Part shown: positions 27,241 through 36,291 of the stretch, in pieces
Position numbering within the stretch: the stretch's first letter is position 1
How the letters are laid out: the number at the start of each line of letters is the position of its first letter
Source: Bacteroidia bacterium
GTDB taxonomy: Bacteria; Bacteroidota; Bacteroidia; J057
DNA length: 64,000 bases
Assembly (NCBI GenBank): GCA_019695295.1
Contig: JAIBAH010000012.1
Location: 1-64,000, forward strand
Direction: 5' to 3'
Notes under the pieces: model-generated
The model's database searches: none
Seen by the model: the letters and a program-made list of their open reading frames with translations, nothing else
Told to the model about the DNA's origin: nothing
Made by a program: the position numbers and the translations under genes

Positions 27241-30204
27241 ATGAAGCAAAATACTTTACTTTTACTACTATGCTTTGGGTTTTGTCAGATGATATATTCA
27301 CAAAGCGGAATCAATGTAAATGGTCAGCTTGACGCTATTGAAGAGTTTTCGGACATGAAACAGCATGCGATTCTAATGCCTGACGGGATTAAACTCATGA
27401 CAGATATTTACAGCCCGATGACTCAGGATTGTCTGATTATTAATATTGATTTACCGGACCTGGATTTAGGCCCTTTGGGGAGTTTTCCTTTAGGCACTGC
27501 TGACCTTGAGGTAATTCCCCGGGGTACTCCTTTGGTTTATTATGATTCCCTCAACGGGCAGGTGAATCCGAATCCGTTTCAGTATCCGATGATGTTTACC
27601 CGTACCCCCTACAGTAAAAAAGGGGACGTTGTAGGCAGAATTGTGTCCCTCATGGGATTCAATTATGCCCTTCAGGATATGAGGGGAAGATACACTTCCG
27701 GGGGCGTTTACATGCCTATGTTCAGTGATAGCTGGAATAAAAATGCGTATCATAATCAATACAAACACGTTCTGGACGTAACGCCTCTCTCTGATCCCCG
27801 TAACGGAAACCGGCATGAAGATGGATACAATAGTGTAAAGGCTTTGTCCGAAATGAAAAAAATGTACGATCTGGATGAAGACGGAATCCCTGAAACAGAA
27901 AGCTATCTGAATAACGGGGCAATCGGAATGTTTGGTGCTTCTGCTCTCGGGAACACACAGCTACAGGCTGCGGCTGCTCATAAAGTAAATCCGCTTGGAA
28001 GGGGTCTGAAATGCCTTTTCCCGATTGTAGCAACCAATGAGCATTACCGCTATACCGGTTATCAGAATGGAGTATTCCGGGAGAGAATTGTAACCGGATG
28101 GCTAAGGGGACAGATAGCGGATACCGATGATAATGCCAATGCGTACGATTTCAATATCAATGATAGTATTCACAGTTCCAATGATTACAATGCGGCAAGT
28201 AAATTCGTGGCGGCAAATCGTGCGATTGACCACTTTACCACGGTTCGTTATGATCTCAACGGAGATGGAATTCTGGGTAACGGAGAATTGGGGGGGTATT
28301 ATCCCAATTCTGTTGGAAGGGCGGATATGGATGCCAGTCGTGCAATGGTTAATGCCGACGGTGAGTCGGTAGCCGCTGATGGCTTTACCCCTCTGCCCGG
28401 ATTGACCTACAATCGTTATAATAATATGGATGTACCTGCTTATCACCTTACCGGATGGTGGGATATTTTTATTGATGGTCAGTTGCAGACATGGAGAATG
28501 ACCCGTCAACACCTGAAATCAGCAGTTCAGAATGAGAAAAAACAAAAAATAGTAATTGGCCCCTGGGCACATCAGACCATCGGAGGCAGAGAGACGGGCG
28601 ATATGACCTATCCGGATAACGTTGGGGATATTATAGGATTTGCAGTAGATGATGTGGATTTCGAAAATCTGGATGTTAATAAAATTCTTCAGTCTGAAAT
28701 CATTGCATGGTTCAGGTTAAATCTGAATAATAATGAAAACTACAATAAAACCGGTGCGCCGAAAATTCGCATTCCGGAAAGTGATAAGTGGCAGGAAACG
28801 CCGCTGGGAGCAGATGTAAGGGTGCCTTCTCAGGATTTTGTATTTCCATTTGAGGACCTGATTAACTTTGTAGCAGGTACCGGAGGGCTAAAAAACCTTT
28901 CCCTTGAAATCAAAGTCAGTGTTTTTGGTCAGGAAATCAAGCAGGAAATTACGCTGGATGTACCTGCACTTGGCAGCCCGCTGATTCCGGGATTTGGGGC
29001 TTCCGGTCAGGTTACCGCTCCCAAAACGCTGGATTATAACGACTTCCCGAATGTACGCTTCTATGTACCCGGGCCTGTAAATGACGGAGTGCCTCAAAAC
29101 GCAAATGTAGGAAATTACTGGGTTGCTGTGGATACTTTCCCCTTTACCAACGGGATTACCTGGCAAAACTACTACCTCCACAAAAGCGGGGCAATTGATA
29201 AAGCCCTTCCTTCTACCGATGAGGGTGCAGCCGTATTTGTAGATGACCCCAATGATCCGGTCTGGACTGTGGGAGGAGCCAATATGATTGTAGAAACGCC
29301 TCAGGGTGACAGAATGAGTCAGGGACAAATGCAGATGAACTCTCCCGAACTTGCACCTTATTGCCTGGATCGTCCGGGAGTACTTAAGTTTGAAACCGCT
29401 CAGATTCAGGATTCCCTTTGTATAATCGGATACCCGAAAGTGACGCTGTATGCCCGTTCCAATCCTGCCGGTCTTACTTCCGGAGAGACCGACGCAGACT
29501 ATTTTGTAAGGGTCATTGATGAATATCCTGACGGCAGAGAGTTTTTTGTATTTGAAGGGTGTGTAAATGCCAGAGCAAGAGATTATGCCCGTCATATTTA
29601 TCAGACCGGAAACGAAGATCCGAATATCCCGTATTCCAATATTCAGATTGGTCAGGTGTATGAGTATCAGTTTGAAATGATGCCGATTGCCTATACCTGG
29701 GGTAAAAACCACAAAATGAAAATCGTTATTCAGGGTAGTAATAATCCCCGCTACCAGTCCAATCCGCATATTCCGCTGAATCCGAATGAGTTTTTCAGAA
29801 GACAACCCGGAGACGGTCAGGGTTATACCTTTAATGGCGAGTTTATGTTGCCAAGAACAAGCGTTGAAAGGGTCTATTTCGCTCCGGATAAAGCCACCAG
29901 AATTGAGCTTCCTGTATTCAAAGGCAGCAGCACTACCGATATCAGTACGCCGGTGATAGTAACTCCCTCACTTCAGGTAATTGCCTATCCTAATCCTGCA
30001 CATCAGTCTGTGGCGGTATCGGTGAATATGGGCGGAAAAATGCAGCTGGTTTTGAGTAATCTTCTGGGGCAATCCCTGAAAACAAAAGAATTCAGAGAAG
30101 ATACCGCCCTGGATATTTCAGATTTAGCTCCTGGTATTTACACGATTCAGGTAACGGACGAATCCGGACAGCACACTCAGGTGAAAAAAATCTCGGTGTA
30201 TTAA
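27241..30204 (+). CDS. T9SS-exported CocE/NonD family hydrolase
   Basis: A 987-residue secreted hydrolase. It has a signal peptide (about 1-21), an alpha/beta hydrolase domain of the X-Pro dipeptidyl-peptidase (S15)/cocaine esterase family with RTPYSKKGDV, ALQDMRGRY and the nucleophile elbow GASALG, and YHLTGWWDIFIDGQLQTWR in the cap region. The jelly-roll C-terminal domain of this family follows (YFVRVIDEYPDG, MPIAYTWGKNHKMKIVIQGSNNPRY). It ends in a type A T9SS sorting domain (IAYPNPAHQSVAV...LAPGIYTIQV). The loop DLNGDGILGNGE has EF-hand spacing. Probable role: extracellular hydrolysis of an ester or Xaa-Pro peptide. An insertion of about 80 residues near 530-610 with repeated FGQEIKQEITLDVPALG strands is not typical. 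Confidence 0.9.
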   Translation: MKQNTLLLLLCFGFCQMIYSQSGINVNGQLDAIEEFSDMKQHAILMPDGIKLMTDIYSPMTQDCLIINIDLPDLDLGPLGSFPLGTADLEVIPRGTPLVYYDSLNGQVNPNPFQYPMMFTRTPYSKKGDVVGRIVSLMGFNYALQDMRGRYTSGGVYMPMFSDSWNKNAYHNQYKHVLDVTPLSDPRNGNRHEDGYNSVKALSEMKKMYDLDEDGIPETESYLNNGAIGMFGASALGNTQLQAAAAHKVNPLGRGLKCLFPIVATNEHYRYTGYQNGVFRERIVTGWLRGQIADTDDNANAYDFNINDSIHSSNDYNAASKFVAANRAIDHFTTVRYDLNGDGILGNGELGGYYPNSVGRADMDASRAMVNADGESVAADGFTPLPGLTYNRYNNMDVPAYHLTGWWDIFIDGQLQTWRMTRQHLKSAVQNEKKQKIVIGPWAHQTIGGRETGDMTYPDNVGDIIGFAVDDVDFENLDVNKILQSEIIAWFRLNLNNNENYNKTGAPKIRIPESDKWQETPLGADVRVPSQDFVFPFEDLINFVAGTGGLKNLSLEIKVSVFGQEIKQEITLDVPALGSPLIPGFGASGQVTAPKTLDYNDFPNVRFYVPGPVNDGVPQNANVGNYWVAVDTFPFTNGITWQNYYLHKSGAIDKALPSTDEGAAVFVDDPNDPVWTVGGANMIVETPQGDRMSQGQMQMNSPELAPYCLDRPGVLKFETAQIQDSLCIIGYPKVTLYARSNPAGLTSGETDADYFVRVIDEYPDGREFFVFEGCVNARARDYARHIYQTGNEDPNIPYSNIQIGQVYEYQFEMMPIAYTWGKNHKMKIVIQGSNNPRYQSNPHIPLNPNEFFRRQPGDGQGYTFNGEFMLPRTSVERVYFAPDKATRIELPVFKGSSTTDISTPVIVTPSLQVIAYPNPAHQSVAVSVNMGGKMQLVLSNLLGQSLKTKEFREDTALDISDLAPGIYTIQVTDESGQHTQVKKISVY

Positions 30205-30221
30205 TTAAGAAAAGAGACATT

Positions 30222-30269
30222 AAAACAGAATACGGGTTATCCTTAAAAGGGGTAGTCCGTATTTGTTTT
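30222..30269 (+). terminator. Terminator after CocE/NonD hydrolase
   Basis: A stem AAAACA(G)AATACGG with CCGTATTTGTTTT, one bulged base, followed by a T-rich stretch. 18 nt after the stop codon. Confidence 0.65.
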
Positions 30270-30554
30270 AAATAATATTTACTTTTAGCCGCCATATTTT
30301 CTTTCTCAATCTTTTTCAGAAAAAAGTGCGGTTGATAATACAGCACGTTTTGAGCATATAAAATGAAGAGAATTCAGATTTTATTTTAAAAACCAATTTA
30401 TTTAACAAGTCCTAAAATCTTGCAGAGGCAACGAAGAAAAAAAACTTGCTTTTGATAGAAAAAACATTATTATTGTATTTAATACCTTCCTTTATTATGA
30501 TAACAACTAATTTTTTAGTATTTGACCGTGATTTCAGAGAAGCAACTAAAAGGA
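30270..30554. other. Intergenic, no supported gene
   Basis: 285 nt, AT-rich leader of the sensor kinase. An 84-codon minus-strand frame crosses from here into the hydrolase sorting domain, but it is a shadow. No consensus promoter match; a TATTTG site near 30518 is only approximate. Confidence 0.4.
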
Positions 30555-33500
30555 ATGTCTGACAGAAAGAATTTATTGTATTTGAAAAAGAAAATTATGA
30601 AACAAAATCTTACACATAAGTCGGTTTTTTTGCAACTCCCGGATGCCGTGGTTATCACAGATATTATGGGGAGGATTGTAATGATTAATAATGCTGCTGC
30701 GGGTATATTGGGGTTTACAGAAAAGGAAATTACAGGACAAAACATAACGCTCGTTTTCCCGGATTTTCCCTTACAAAAGAAGATAGACTCTCTGATTAAT
30801 GATAAAATCCAGTTGAATGAAAGCGAATATATCGCAAGTAGGAAAAATAAAAATACAATATCTCTGCTAATATCTCCGGCTTTAATAGAAGATGCAGATG
30901 AAAAATGGATTTACTGGGGCTTAAGAAAAAACAAAACCAGTTCTGTGTGCCCTGCAAGTCAGAATCACTATAATTCTTCTTTGCTGGAATCTATTTCTAA
31001 AATCAGTTCACTGCTGATTAATGAGGAAAGTCAGGGGGACGAACTTTCGGAGATATTTGGAATTATCGGTACAGCGACCAACTCAGACCGTGTCTTCTTT
31101 TTTCAGACAGAATTGAGCAAAGATGGTACTGTTTTGATCAATCAAAAGACAGAATGGGTTTCGGACCCCCGGTTTTCTACAATTCAAAATGCTGAATTCC
31201 AGCAAATTTCTTATGATAATTTTGCTTCATTTTTTGACTTTCTCAAAGAACAGGGTGTTTTTCAATCGATAGTATCTGACTTGCCGGACAGCGAATTTAC
31301 CCAAATATTGATTGAGCAGAAAGTATTGTCTATCTTATGTATTCCTGTATTCATTAATGAGCTTTTTTATGGGGTTATTGGTTTCGATGACTGTAAAAAA
31401 GAGAGAACCTGGACAGAAGAAGAAGTGGCTGCGCTGAGGATAATTATCAACAACATTTCTAAAAATATTGAAGTCAGACAAGCTCAGGAAACTTTAAAAA
31501 CCTCCATTGAGCGGTACAATCTTGCGATTTCAGCTACTCAGGAAGGAATATGGGACTGGAATATTCAGACTAATGAAGAGTATTTTTCTCCAAGATGGTG
31601 TGAAATTAATGGGTATGATAATACAGATTCTGAAATTGCTCATAATTACAATAGCTGGTTTGAAGGGATACATCCGGATTACAGGGATTATGTATCAAAT
31701 GCAGTAAAAAATCATCTTGAAAAAAATGAGAAGTACAATGTAGAATATTTGCATTTGCATAAAGACGGGAAATACCGCTGGCAAAAATCGGTGGGTCAGG
31801 CAATATTTAACGAGGAAGGTATCCCTGTCAGGATGGTTGGCTCTATCAGTGATATTACTCAGAGTAAATATTCAGAAGAAGCGTTAAAACAAAGAGAAAT
31901 TTTTTTAGAGTCAATTTTTACACATTCTCCGGTTCCGCTTCTGATTACAGAATTAGATACAGGGATTGTTATTTTGGCAAATCAGCAGTTTGGTCAGTTG
32001 TTGAAAACCGACGTAGCCTCTCTAATCGGGAGTACCGCTTCAATATTCGATGAAAAAAAAGACACAAGGGGGGCGTTTATTAAAGAACTAAAAGAAAAGG
32101 GCGAGTTAAAAAATATTGATCTTGAATTTACTGATCCGGAGGGTATTCCAGTAAAGTGTTTATTATCCTCTTTTCTGATATCTTTGGAAGGCAAGGCTAT
32201 GATATTCACTTCCATAGTGGATATAACCGAAAGACAAAAAGCCGAGACATTAATCAAGGAAAAAGAATATCAGTTAAGGCTGGTAGTTCAGGCTGTAAAT
32301 GCGGGATGGTGGGATATGAATATTGTGGATAATACAGTATTCGTTTCCGATAAGTGGTGGGAAATGAGGGGGTATCTACCCGGGGAAGGAAGTATTGAAA
32401 AAACAGATATTTATCATCCGGATGATATGGCTAAAATTCATGAAATCTATAGTCATGCGCTGAAAAATCACCTGTCCAATTATGACATAGAATACAGAAT
32501 GTTAATCAAGGGAGGAGGCTGTATTCCGGTTTTATCAAGAGCCTATGTGTTGTATGAAAAGGGAAGAGCAGTAAGGGCATCGGGTGTGACAATTGATATC
32601 AGCAACATGAAAAAGGCAGAAAAGGAAATAAAGGATAAGCAGGAGTTGATGAAAACGATGATTCAGACTATGAATGAAGGGGTAATGCTTATGGATACCG
32701 GCGGTGTAGTGCTGATTGTGAATCAGGCAATGCAAACGATATTGGGAAGCAGGATATGCGAAGGCGATTCTCTGGAATGGGCGGAAAGCATAATTATGTA
32801 TCAATCGGGAAATGAATCCCGGATTTTATACGATGATACACCTCCGCTGAGGTTATTAAGAAGGGAATATTGCTCTGAAGAAGAATACAGGATTATTCAT
32901 CCCCAAAAAGGAGAAGTGTATATTGTTTGTTCAAGTTTGCCGGTAAAAGACAGTGAGGGCGTTTTGATAGGAGGGATGCTTGTTTGTCGTGATATTACGA
33001 TTCAAACCCTCGCTTTAAAAAAACTAAGGGAAAGCAACAATCTTCAGCAGGCAATTATCAGCGCAATCCCTGACCTGATGTTTCGATTGTCTTCAGAAGG
33101 AACCTTCATCGGATTTAACGCACCGGATAAAAAGTTTCAGTACATTCATCCCGAAAAATTTACAGGGAAAAAACCCGGAGAAGTTTTACCTCCCCATATT
33201 GCAGATATGATGAATGAAGGATTAGAGAAAGTACTTGCTCTTCAGGAACAAATTCAGTTTGAATTCATGCTGGATATGGACGAGGAGCTACATTTTGAAG
33301 GAAGGCTTATGCCCATTCATACACGGGAAGTACTCATGATAATCCGGGATGTAACCCAGAAAAAAATGGCAGACAAAAAAGTGCTTGAAAATGAAGAGCG
33401 TTTCCGGGCTATGGTCGAATACAGTAAAGATGTTTTTATCATTACAAAACCGGAACAACTGCTTTATGTAAGCCCTAATGTAGAGCGTATTCTGGGATAT

Positions 33501-34445
33501 ACCGTTGAGGAGTTTTTTGCTGTCAACCCTGAAAGTATTATTCATCCGGATGACCTGCCGATGAGATGGGGGGAGTTGAAGGAGCCGGGTAGTTCTCTTA
33601 TGATTGAGTACAGGTTTAAAAACAAAAAGGGTGAATGGCTTTGGCTTGAAGCAATGGGAATCAATCTTTTTCATCTGGACAACATCAATGCGATGGTTTT
33701 TAATCTGAGAAACATCACTGACCGGAAAAATGCCGAGATGCAGCTATGTAATCAGAACCAAAAACTATATTTACAAAATGAAGAACTTGAGCAATTTGCT
33801 TATATTACCTCTCATGACCTTCAGGAACCCTTGCGGACGCTTACGAGCGTAGTGGAATTGTTTAAAATGGAATTTGAGACCCAGCTGAAAGGGGATGGAG
33901 AAAAGTACCTTGACTTTATCAGTAATTCTTCTGAAAGAATGCGACAACTTGTAACGGGTTTGCTGGAATATTCCCGTATTGGTAAAGAAAGAGAAATTTT
34001 TGAGGTAGATTGCAATGAATTGATAAAAGGCTTGCTGGAAGATATGGCTATGAGTATCCGGGAAGCTGACGCTGTGATGAATGTAAGTCCTTTGCCCATT
34101 TTGAAAGGGTATTCTGTTGAACTGAAACAACTTTTTCAGAATCTCATAAGTAATGCCATTAAGTTCCGTAAAAAAAATCAAATACCTCAGATTTCAATAT
34201 CGGTTAATGAAACCAGAACAGAATGGCTTTTTGCTGTTGAAGATAATGGAATTGGTATTGCTGAAGCCGACAGGGAAAAAATATTTATAATCTTTAAACG
34301 GTTACATAACAGAAAAGAATATGAAGGAACAGGTATTGGATTGTCGCATTGTAAAAAAATAGTAGAACTTCACGGCGGAAAATTATGGCATGATTCAAAC
34401 ATTTCCGGAGGCAGCACGTTTAGATTTACAATCCCTAAATCGTAG
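30555..34445 (+). CDS. Multi-PAS sensor histidine kinase
   Basis: About 1296 residues from the ATG at 30555 (an ATG at 30597, MKQNLTHKSV, is an alternative). Soluble, no membrane segments. Order: PAS (about 34-100), GAF-like (138-312), then six more PAS domains (about 315-435, 445-562, 570-685, 695-818, 827-935, 945-1055), most ending in a DITxxK/DVTxKK signature. HisKA follows with the phosphoacceptor in SHDLQEPLRT, then HATPase_c with N (QNLISNAIKFR), G1 (EDNGIGI) and G2 (GTGIGLSHCKKIV) boxes. This phytochrome-like family of DHp/HATPase often pairs with single-domain REC proteins, and one starts 5 nt downstream. Signal unknown; PAS domains 2, 4 and 7 look like PAS_3 types (HPDD motifs). Confidence 0.92.
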   Translation: MSDRKNLLYLKKKIMKQNLTHKSVFLQLPDAVVITDIMGRIVMINNAAAGILGFTEKEITGQNITLVFPDFPLQKKIDSLINDKIQLNESEYIASRKNKNTISLLISPALIEDADEKWIYWGLRKNKTSSVCPASQNHYNSSLLESISKISSLLINEESQGDELSEIFGIIGTATNSDRVFFFQTELSKDGTVLINQKTEWVSDPRFSTIQNAEFQQISYDNFASFFDFLKEQGVFQSIVSDLPDSEFTQILIEQKVLSILCIPVFINELFYGVIGFDDCKKERTWTEEEVAALRIIINNISKNIEVRQAQETLKTSIERYNLAISATQEGIWDWNIQTNEEYFSPRWCEINGYDNTDSEIAHNYNSWFEGIHPDYRDYVSNAVKNHLEKNEKYNVEYLHLHKDGKYRWQKSVGQAIFNEEGIPVRMVGSISDITQSKYSEEALKQREIFLESIFTHSPVPLLITELDTGIVILANQQFGQLLKTDVASLIGSTASIFDEKKDTRGAFIKELKEKGELKNIDLEFTDPEGIPVKCLLSSFLISLEGKAMIFTSIVDITERQKAETLIKEKEYQLRLVVQAVNAGWWDMNIVDNTVFVSDKWWEMRGYLPGEGSIEKTDIYHPDDMAKIHEIYSHALKNHLSNYDIEYRMLIKGGGCIPVLSRAYVLYEKGRAVRASGVTIDISNMKKAEKEIKDKQELMKTMIQTMNEGVMLMDTGGVVLIVNQAMQTILGSRICEGDSLEWAESIIMYQSGNESRILYDDTPPLRLLRREYCSEEEYRIIHPQKGEVYIVCSSLPVKDSEGVLIGGMLVCRDITIQTLALKKLRESNNLQQAIISAIPDLMFRLSSEGTFIGFNAPDKKFQYIHPEKFTGKKPGEVLPPHIADMMNEGLEKVLALQEQIQFEFMLDMDEELHFEGRLMPIHTREVLMIIRDVTQKKMADKKVLENEERFRAMVEYSKDVFIITKPEQLLYVSPNVERILGYTVEEFFAVNPESIIHPDDLPMRWGELKEPGSSLMIEYRFKNKKGEWLWLEAMGINLFHLDNINAMVFNLRNITDRKNAEMQLCNQNQKLYLQNEELEQFAYITSHDLQEPLRTLTSVVELFKMEFETQLKGDGEKYLDFISNSSERMRQLVTGLLEYSRIGKEREIFEVDCNELIKGLLEDMAMSIREADAVMNVSPLPILKGYSVELKQLFQNLISNAIKFRKKNQIPQISISVNETRTEWLFAVEDNGIGIAEADREKIFIIFKRLHNRKEYEGTGIGLSHCKKIVELHGGKLWHDSNISGGSTFRFTIPKS

Positions 34446-34450
34446 AATTT

Positions 34451-34849
34451 ATGAGAACGAAATTTAAGTCGGTTTTGTTGATTGATGATGACGACGCAAC
34501 CAATTTTATCAATCGTAAATTTATTGAATTTTCAGGAATAGCAGAATCTGTCACCGTTGCACTGAATGGAAGTGAAGCAATTTCTCTGCTTAAAATGCTT
34601 AAGGCGAACCAACCCGCTTTAATCCTTCTGGATATTAATATGCCTGTGATGGATGGGTGGGTTTTTCTCAAAGAGTATTCCAAACTTGATGAAATCCCTA
34701 AAGAAAAAACCACGATATATTTACTCACCACTTCGGTGAATCCTGATGACATCGAAACCGCAAAGCAGATTCCCGTTGTAACCGGTTTTTTAGACAAGCC
34801 TCTTTCTATAGACAAACTGAAAAATATTCAGGTCAGTGCGGGTTTGTAA
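34451..34849 (+). CDS. Single-domain response regulator
   Basis: A 132-residue stand-alone REC domain of the Rcp1/CheY-like type. The acidic pocket is IDDDDATN (11-18), the phosphoacceptor is D61 in LLDINMPVMDG, the switch Thr/Ser lies in YLLTTSVNP and the conserved Lys in FLDKPL. It starts 5 nt after the multi-PAS kinase and is surely its partner. With no output domain, it must signal by protein contact or act as a phosphorelay intermediate. Confidence 0.93.
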   Translation: MRTKFKSVLLIDDDDATNFINRKFIEFSGIAESVTVALNGSEAISLLKMLKANQPALILLDINMPVMDGWVFLKEYSKLDEIPKEKTTIYLLTTSVNPDDIETAKQIPVVTGFLDKPLSIDKLKNIQVSAGL

Positions 34850-34872
34850 AAACAGAGTGATGGATGAATTTG

Positions 34873-35214
34873 TTACTGGTATTTCATTACCTTCCCTTTT
34901 TCCTCCAATATATCCCTCACTTCTTTCCATGATGGGAGGGTTTCTGAAGTATAATGAAAAGTCCTGACTTCTGTTGCTATTTCTTTTGATTGTTTCATTG
35001 CGTTGAGATGTGCTCCCTGCTTATAAAACCGCCGGATATCCTCTTCTGTTTCCCAAACGCTGAGGGTGTAATGGTCATATCCCCAGCCTGTATTTTTCAT
35101 CCGGATAAATCCTTTTTCCTTGCGAAGCTGATGCTGGATTTTGGCTCCGTGAATCGTGAGGCGGAAAAAATACCACCATTTTCTGAGCTTTATGGATGTG
35201 ATGCTGATAATCAT
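34873..35214 (-). CDS. Dimeric alpha-beta barrel (DUF3291/ABM-like) protein
   Basis: A 113-residue protein with ferredoxin-like barrel features: an alternating hydrophobic N-terminus (IISITSIKLRKWWYFFRL), the YDHYTLSVWETEEDIRRFYKQGAHLNAMKQ core, and a TFHYTSETLPSWKEVRDIL end. This pattern (SVWExxEdixxFyxxgaH) is typical of DUF3291 and spheroidene-monooxygenase-like heme-binding barrels and antibiotic-biosynthesis-monooxygenase relatives. Function is not assigned. A TATCTTTG core sits about 22 nt upstream on the same strand. Confidence 0.75.
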   Translation of the reverse strand: MIISITSIKLRKWWYFFRLTIHGAKIQHQLRKEKGFIRMKNTGWGYDHYTLSVWETEEDIRRFYKQGAHLNAMKQSKEIATEVRTFHYTSETLPSWKEVRDILEEKGKVMKYQ

Positions 35215-35236
35215 CGTACTAAAGAAAAAATTTCGG

Positions 35237-35244
35237 CAAAGATA
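35237..35244 (-). promoter_or_regulatory. -7 element before DUF3291-like gene
   Basis: TATCTTTG on the minus strand, 22 nt before the ATG at 35214. No TTG at the right spacing, so only the -7 part is supported. Confidence 0.4.
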
Positions 35245-35247
35245 ACT

Positions 35248-35520
35248 TTATAAATCCGGATTCAGGCGTTTTTTTATGAAATAAACTCCCGCTTTGAGAT
35301 GAATCAGGGAAATATAGATACCGTATAAGCATTGAAATATCCTGCTCCGGGCTGATTCATTCCAGTATTTTGAATCAATGGTTCGGCCCTGTAAATCCAG
35401 AATTTCGGCTCTGAGCATACTGATATTGTTTTTACTGATAATCGTCGGTGTTTTATGGGTTGGGTAAACCTTAATGGCTGAATTTATAATGTCATTGCCG
35501 GTGGGAGTGGTAAAGTACAT
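35248..35520 (-). pseudogene. Orphan, degraded T9SS type A sorting domain
   Basis: The 90 residues read like the end of a T9SS cargo: KVYPTHKTPTIISKNNISML, then AEILDLQGRTIDSK, then LKAGVYFIKKRL. These are the expected blocks of a type A sorting domain (YPNP, AxIxDxxGR, LxxGxYxxKI), but YPNP has become YPTH and an extra FQCLYGIYISLIH stretch precedes the last strand. There is no signal peptide and no cargo body upstream. Most likely the tail of a decayed cargo gene; a short functional protein is possible. Confidence 0.5.
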
Positions 35521-35667
35521 GTTTTCATTGAGTTTTCCAGAAAAAAATAATTAATCATAAAGAGAAGGTAATAACAACTTTTACATTCATTTAAACGTTA
35601 TAGGTTGATTGGGGGTAAATTACTTATATAGAAAATTTATCCCGACAGAAGTATAAGTAAAAGAATT

Positions 35668-35696
35668 TTGTGTTTCGGAAATAAATTATACTTTTG
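35668..35696 (+). promoter_or_regulatory. Promoter upstream of the DabA/DabB/SulP cluster
   Basis: TTG at 35668-35670, an 18-nt spacer, and TACTTTTG at 35689-35696, a good match to the Bacteroidota consensus. It lies 24 nt before the ATG of the small membrane protein that heads the cluster. Confidence 0.65.
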
Positions 35697-35720
35697 TGTC
35701 AAAATTACCGGGTAAAAATT

Positions 35721-36098
35721 ATGATGCGCTGGATATTAGTTTTACTTTTGACTACGGGCTACCTTACTATGACCTTACCGGTTATTTCAGGGAGCAATGC
35801 AGGAGACAATCCTGTATATACGCAGTGGGTAAATGAACCCGGTGTATTACAATTGAAAGCTACCGAATCCTCCAAAAAACATTTTTTATCTTATCTTTTT
35901 GATATATGGGCTGAAACAGAATCTGAAGACTCAGAAGATAAGCTGGAAATACTGGGATTACTTTTATTATTTACAGGGGTACTAACGCTGTTTCTATTCC
36001 AGGGTATTAATATCCGTAAGATATTTTCTTCTTATTTTTTTACGGGGTTTCGCCAGAATATCCCCATTTTCCTTCTTTTCAGGAACTTACGGAATTGA
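35721..36098 (+). CDS. Small membrane protein heading the Dab cluster
   Basis: A 125-residue protein from the ATG at 35721 (MMRWILVLLLTTGYLTM; a TTG start upstream would overlap the promoter). A signal peptide or first membrane helix is followed by a polar stretch with an acidic run (ETESEDSEDKLE) and a second hydrophobic helix (LGLLLLFTGVLTLFLFQGI), then a basic tail. No known domain. It is 193 nt upstream of dabA, same strand, with a hairpin in between. A role as a Dab accessory protein is inference. Confidence 0.6.
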   Translation: MMRWILVLLLTTGYLTMTLPVISGSNAGDNPVYTQWVNEPGVLQLKATESSKKHFLSYLFDIWAETESEDSEDKLEILGLLLLFTGVLTLFLFQGINIRKIFSSYFFTGFRQNIPIFLLFRNLRN

Positions 36099-36234
36099 AT
36101 TTCTATTCTTTGCCACTATGGCCAAAACCGTGTTGTCATTTTAGAAAATGGCAATTTATTTTCTTTTGAGAAAAAAAATCAAGGTTCTGATTTACCCGCA
36201 ATTTCTGTAACAGGAAATTCCCACCATTGTATAT

Positions 36235-36254
36235 AAATCCGGTAATCCGGGTTT
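36235..36254 (+). terminator. Hairpin and T-run between small membrane gene and dabA
   Basis: Stem AAATCCGG with CCGGGTTT (one G-U pair) and a TAAT loop, followed 9 nt later by TTTGTTTTTTT. It could partly terminate transcripts before dabA or act as an attenuator. No second promoter is seen before dabA. Confidence 0.45.
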
Positions 36255-36291
36255 ATGCGTTTGTTTTTTTACAAATAAATTATTTTTTATA

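Noticed and set aside
30092-30346. 84-codon minus-strand frame beginning in the intergenic gap
   Set aside because: It overlaps the conserved T9SS domain of the hydrolase and reads as its shadow (Lys/Phe-rich start, no domain).
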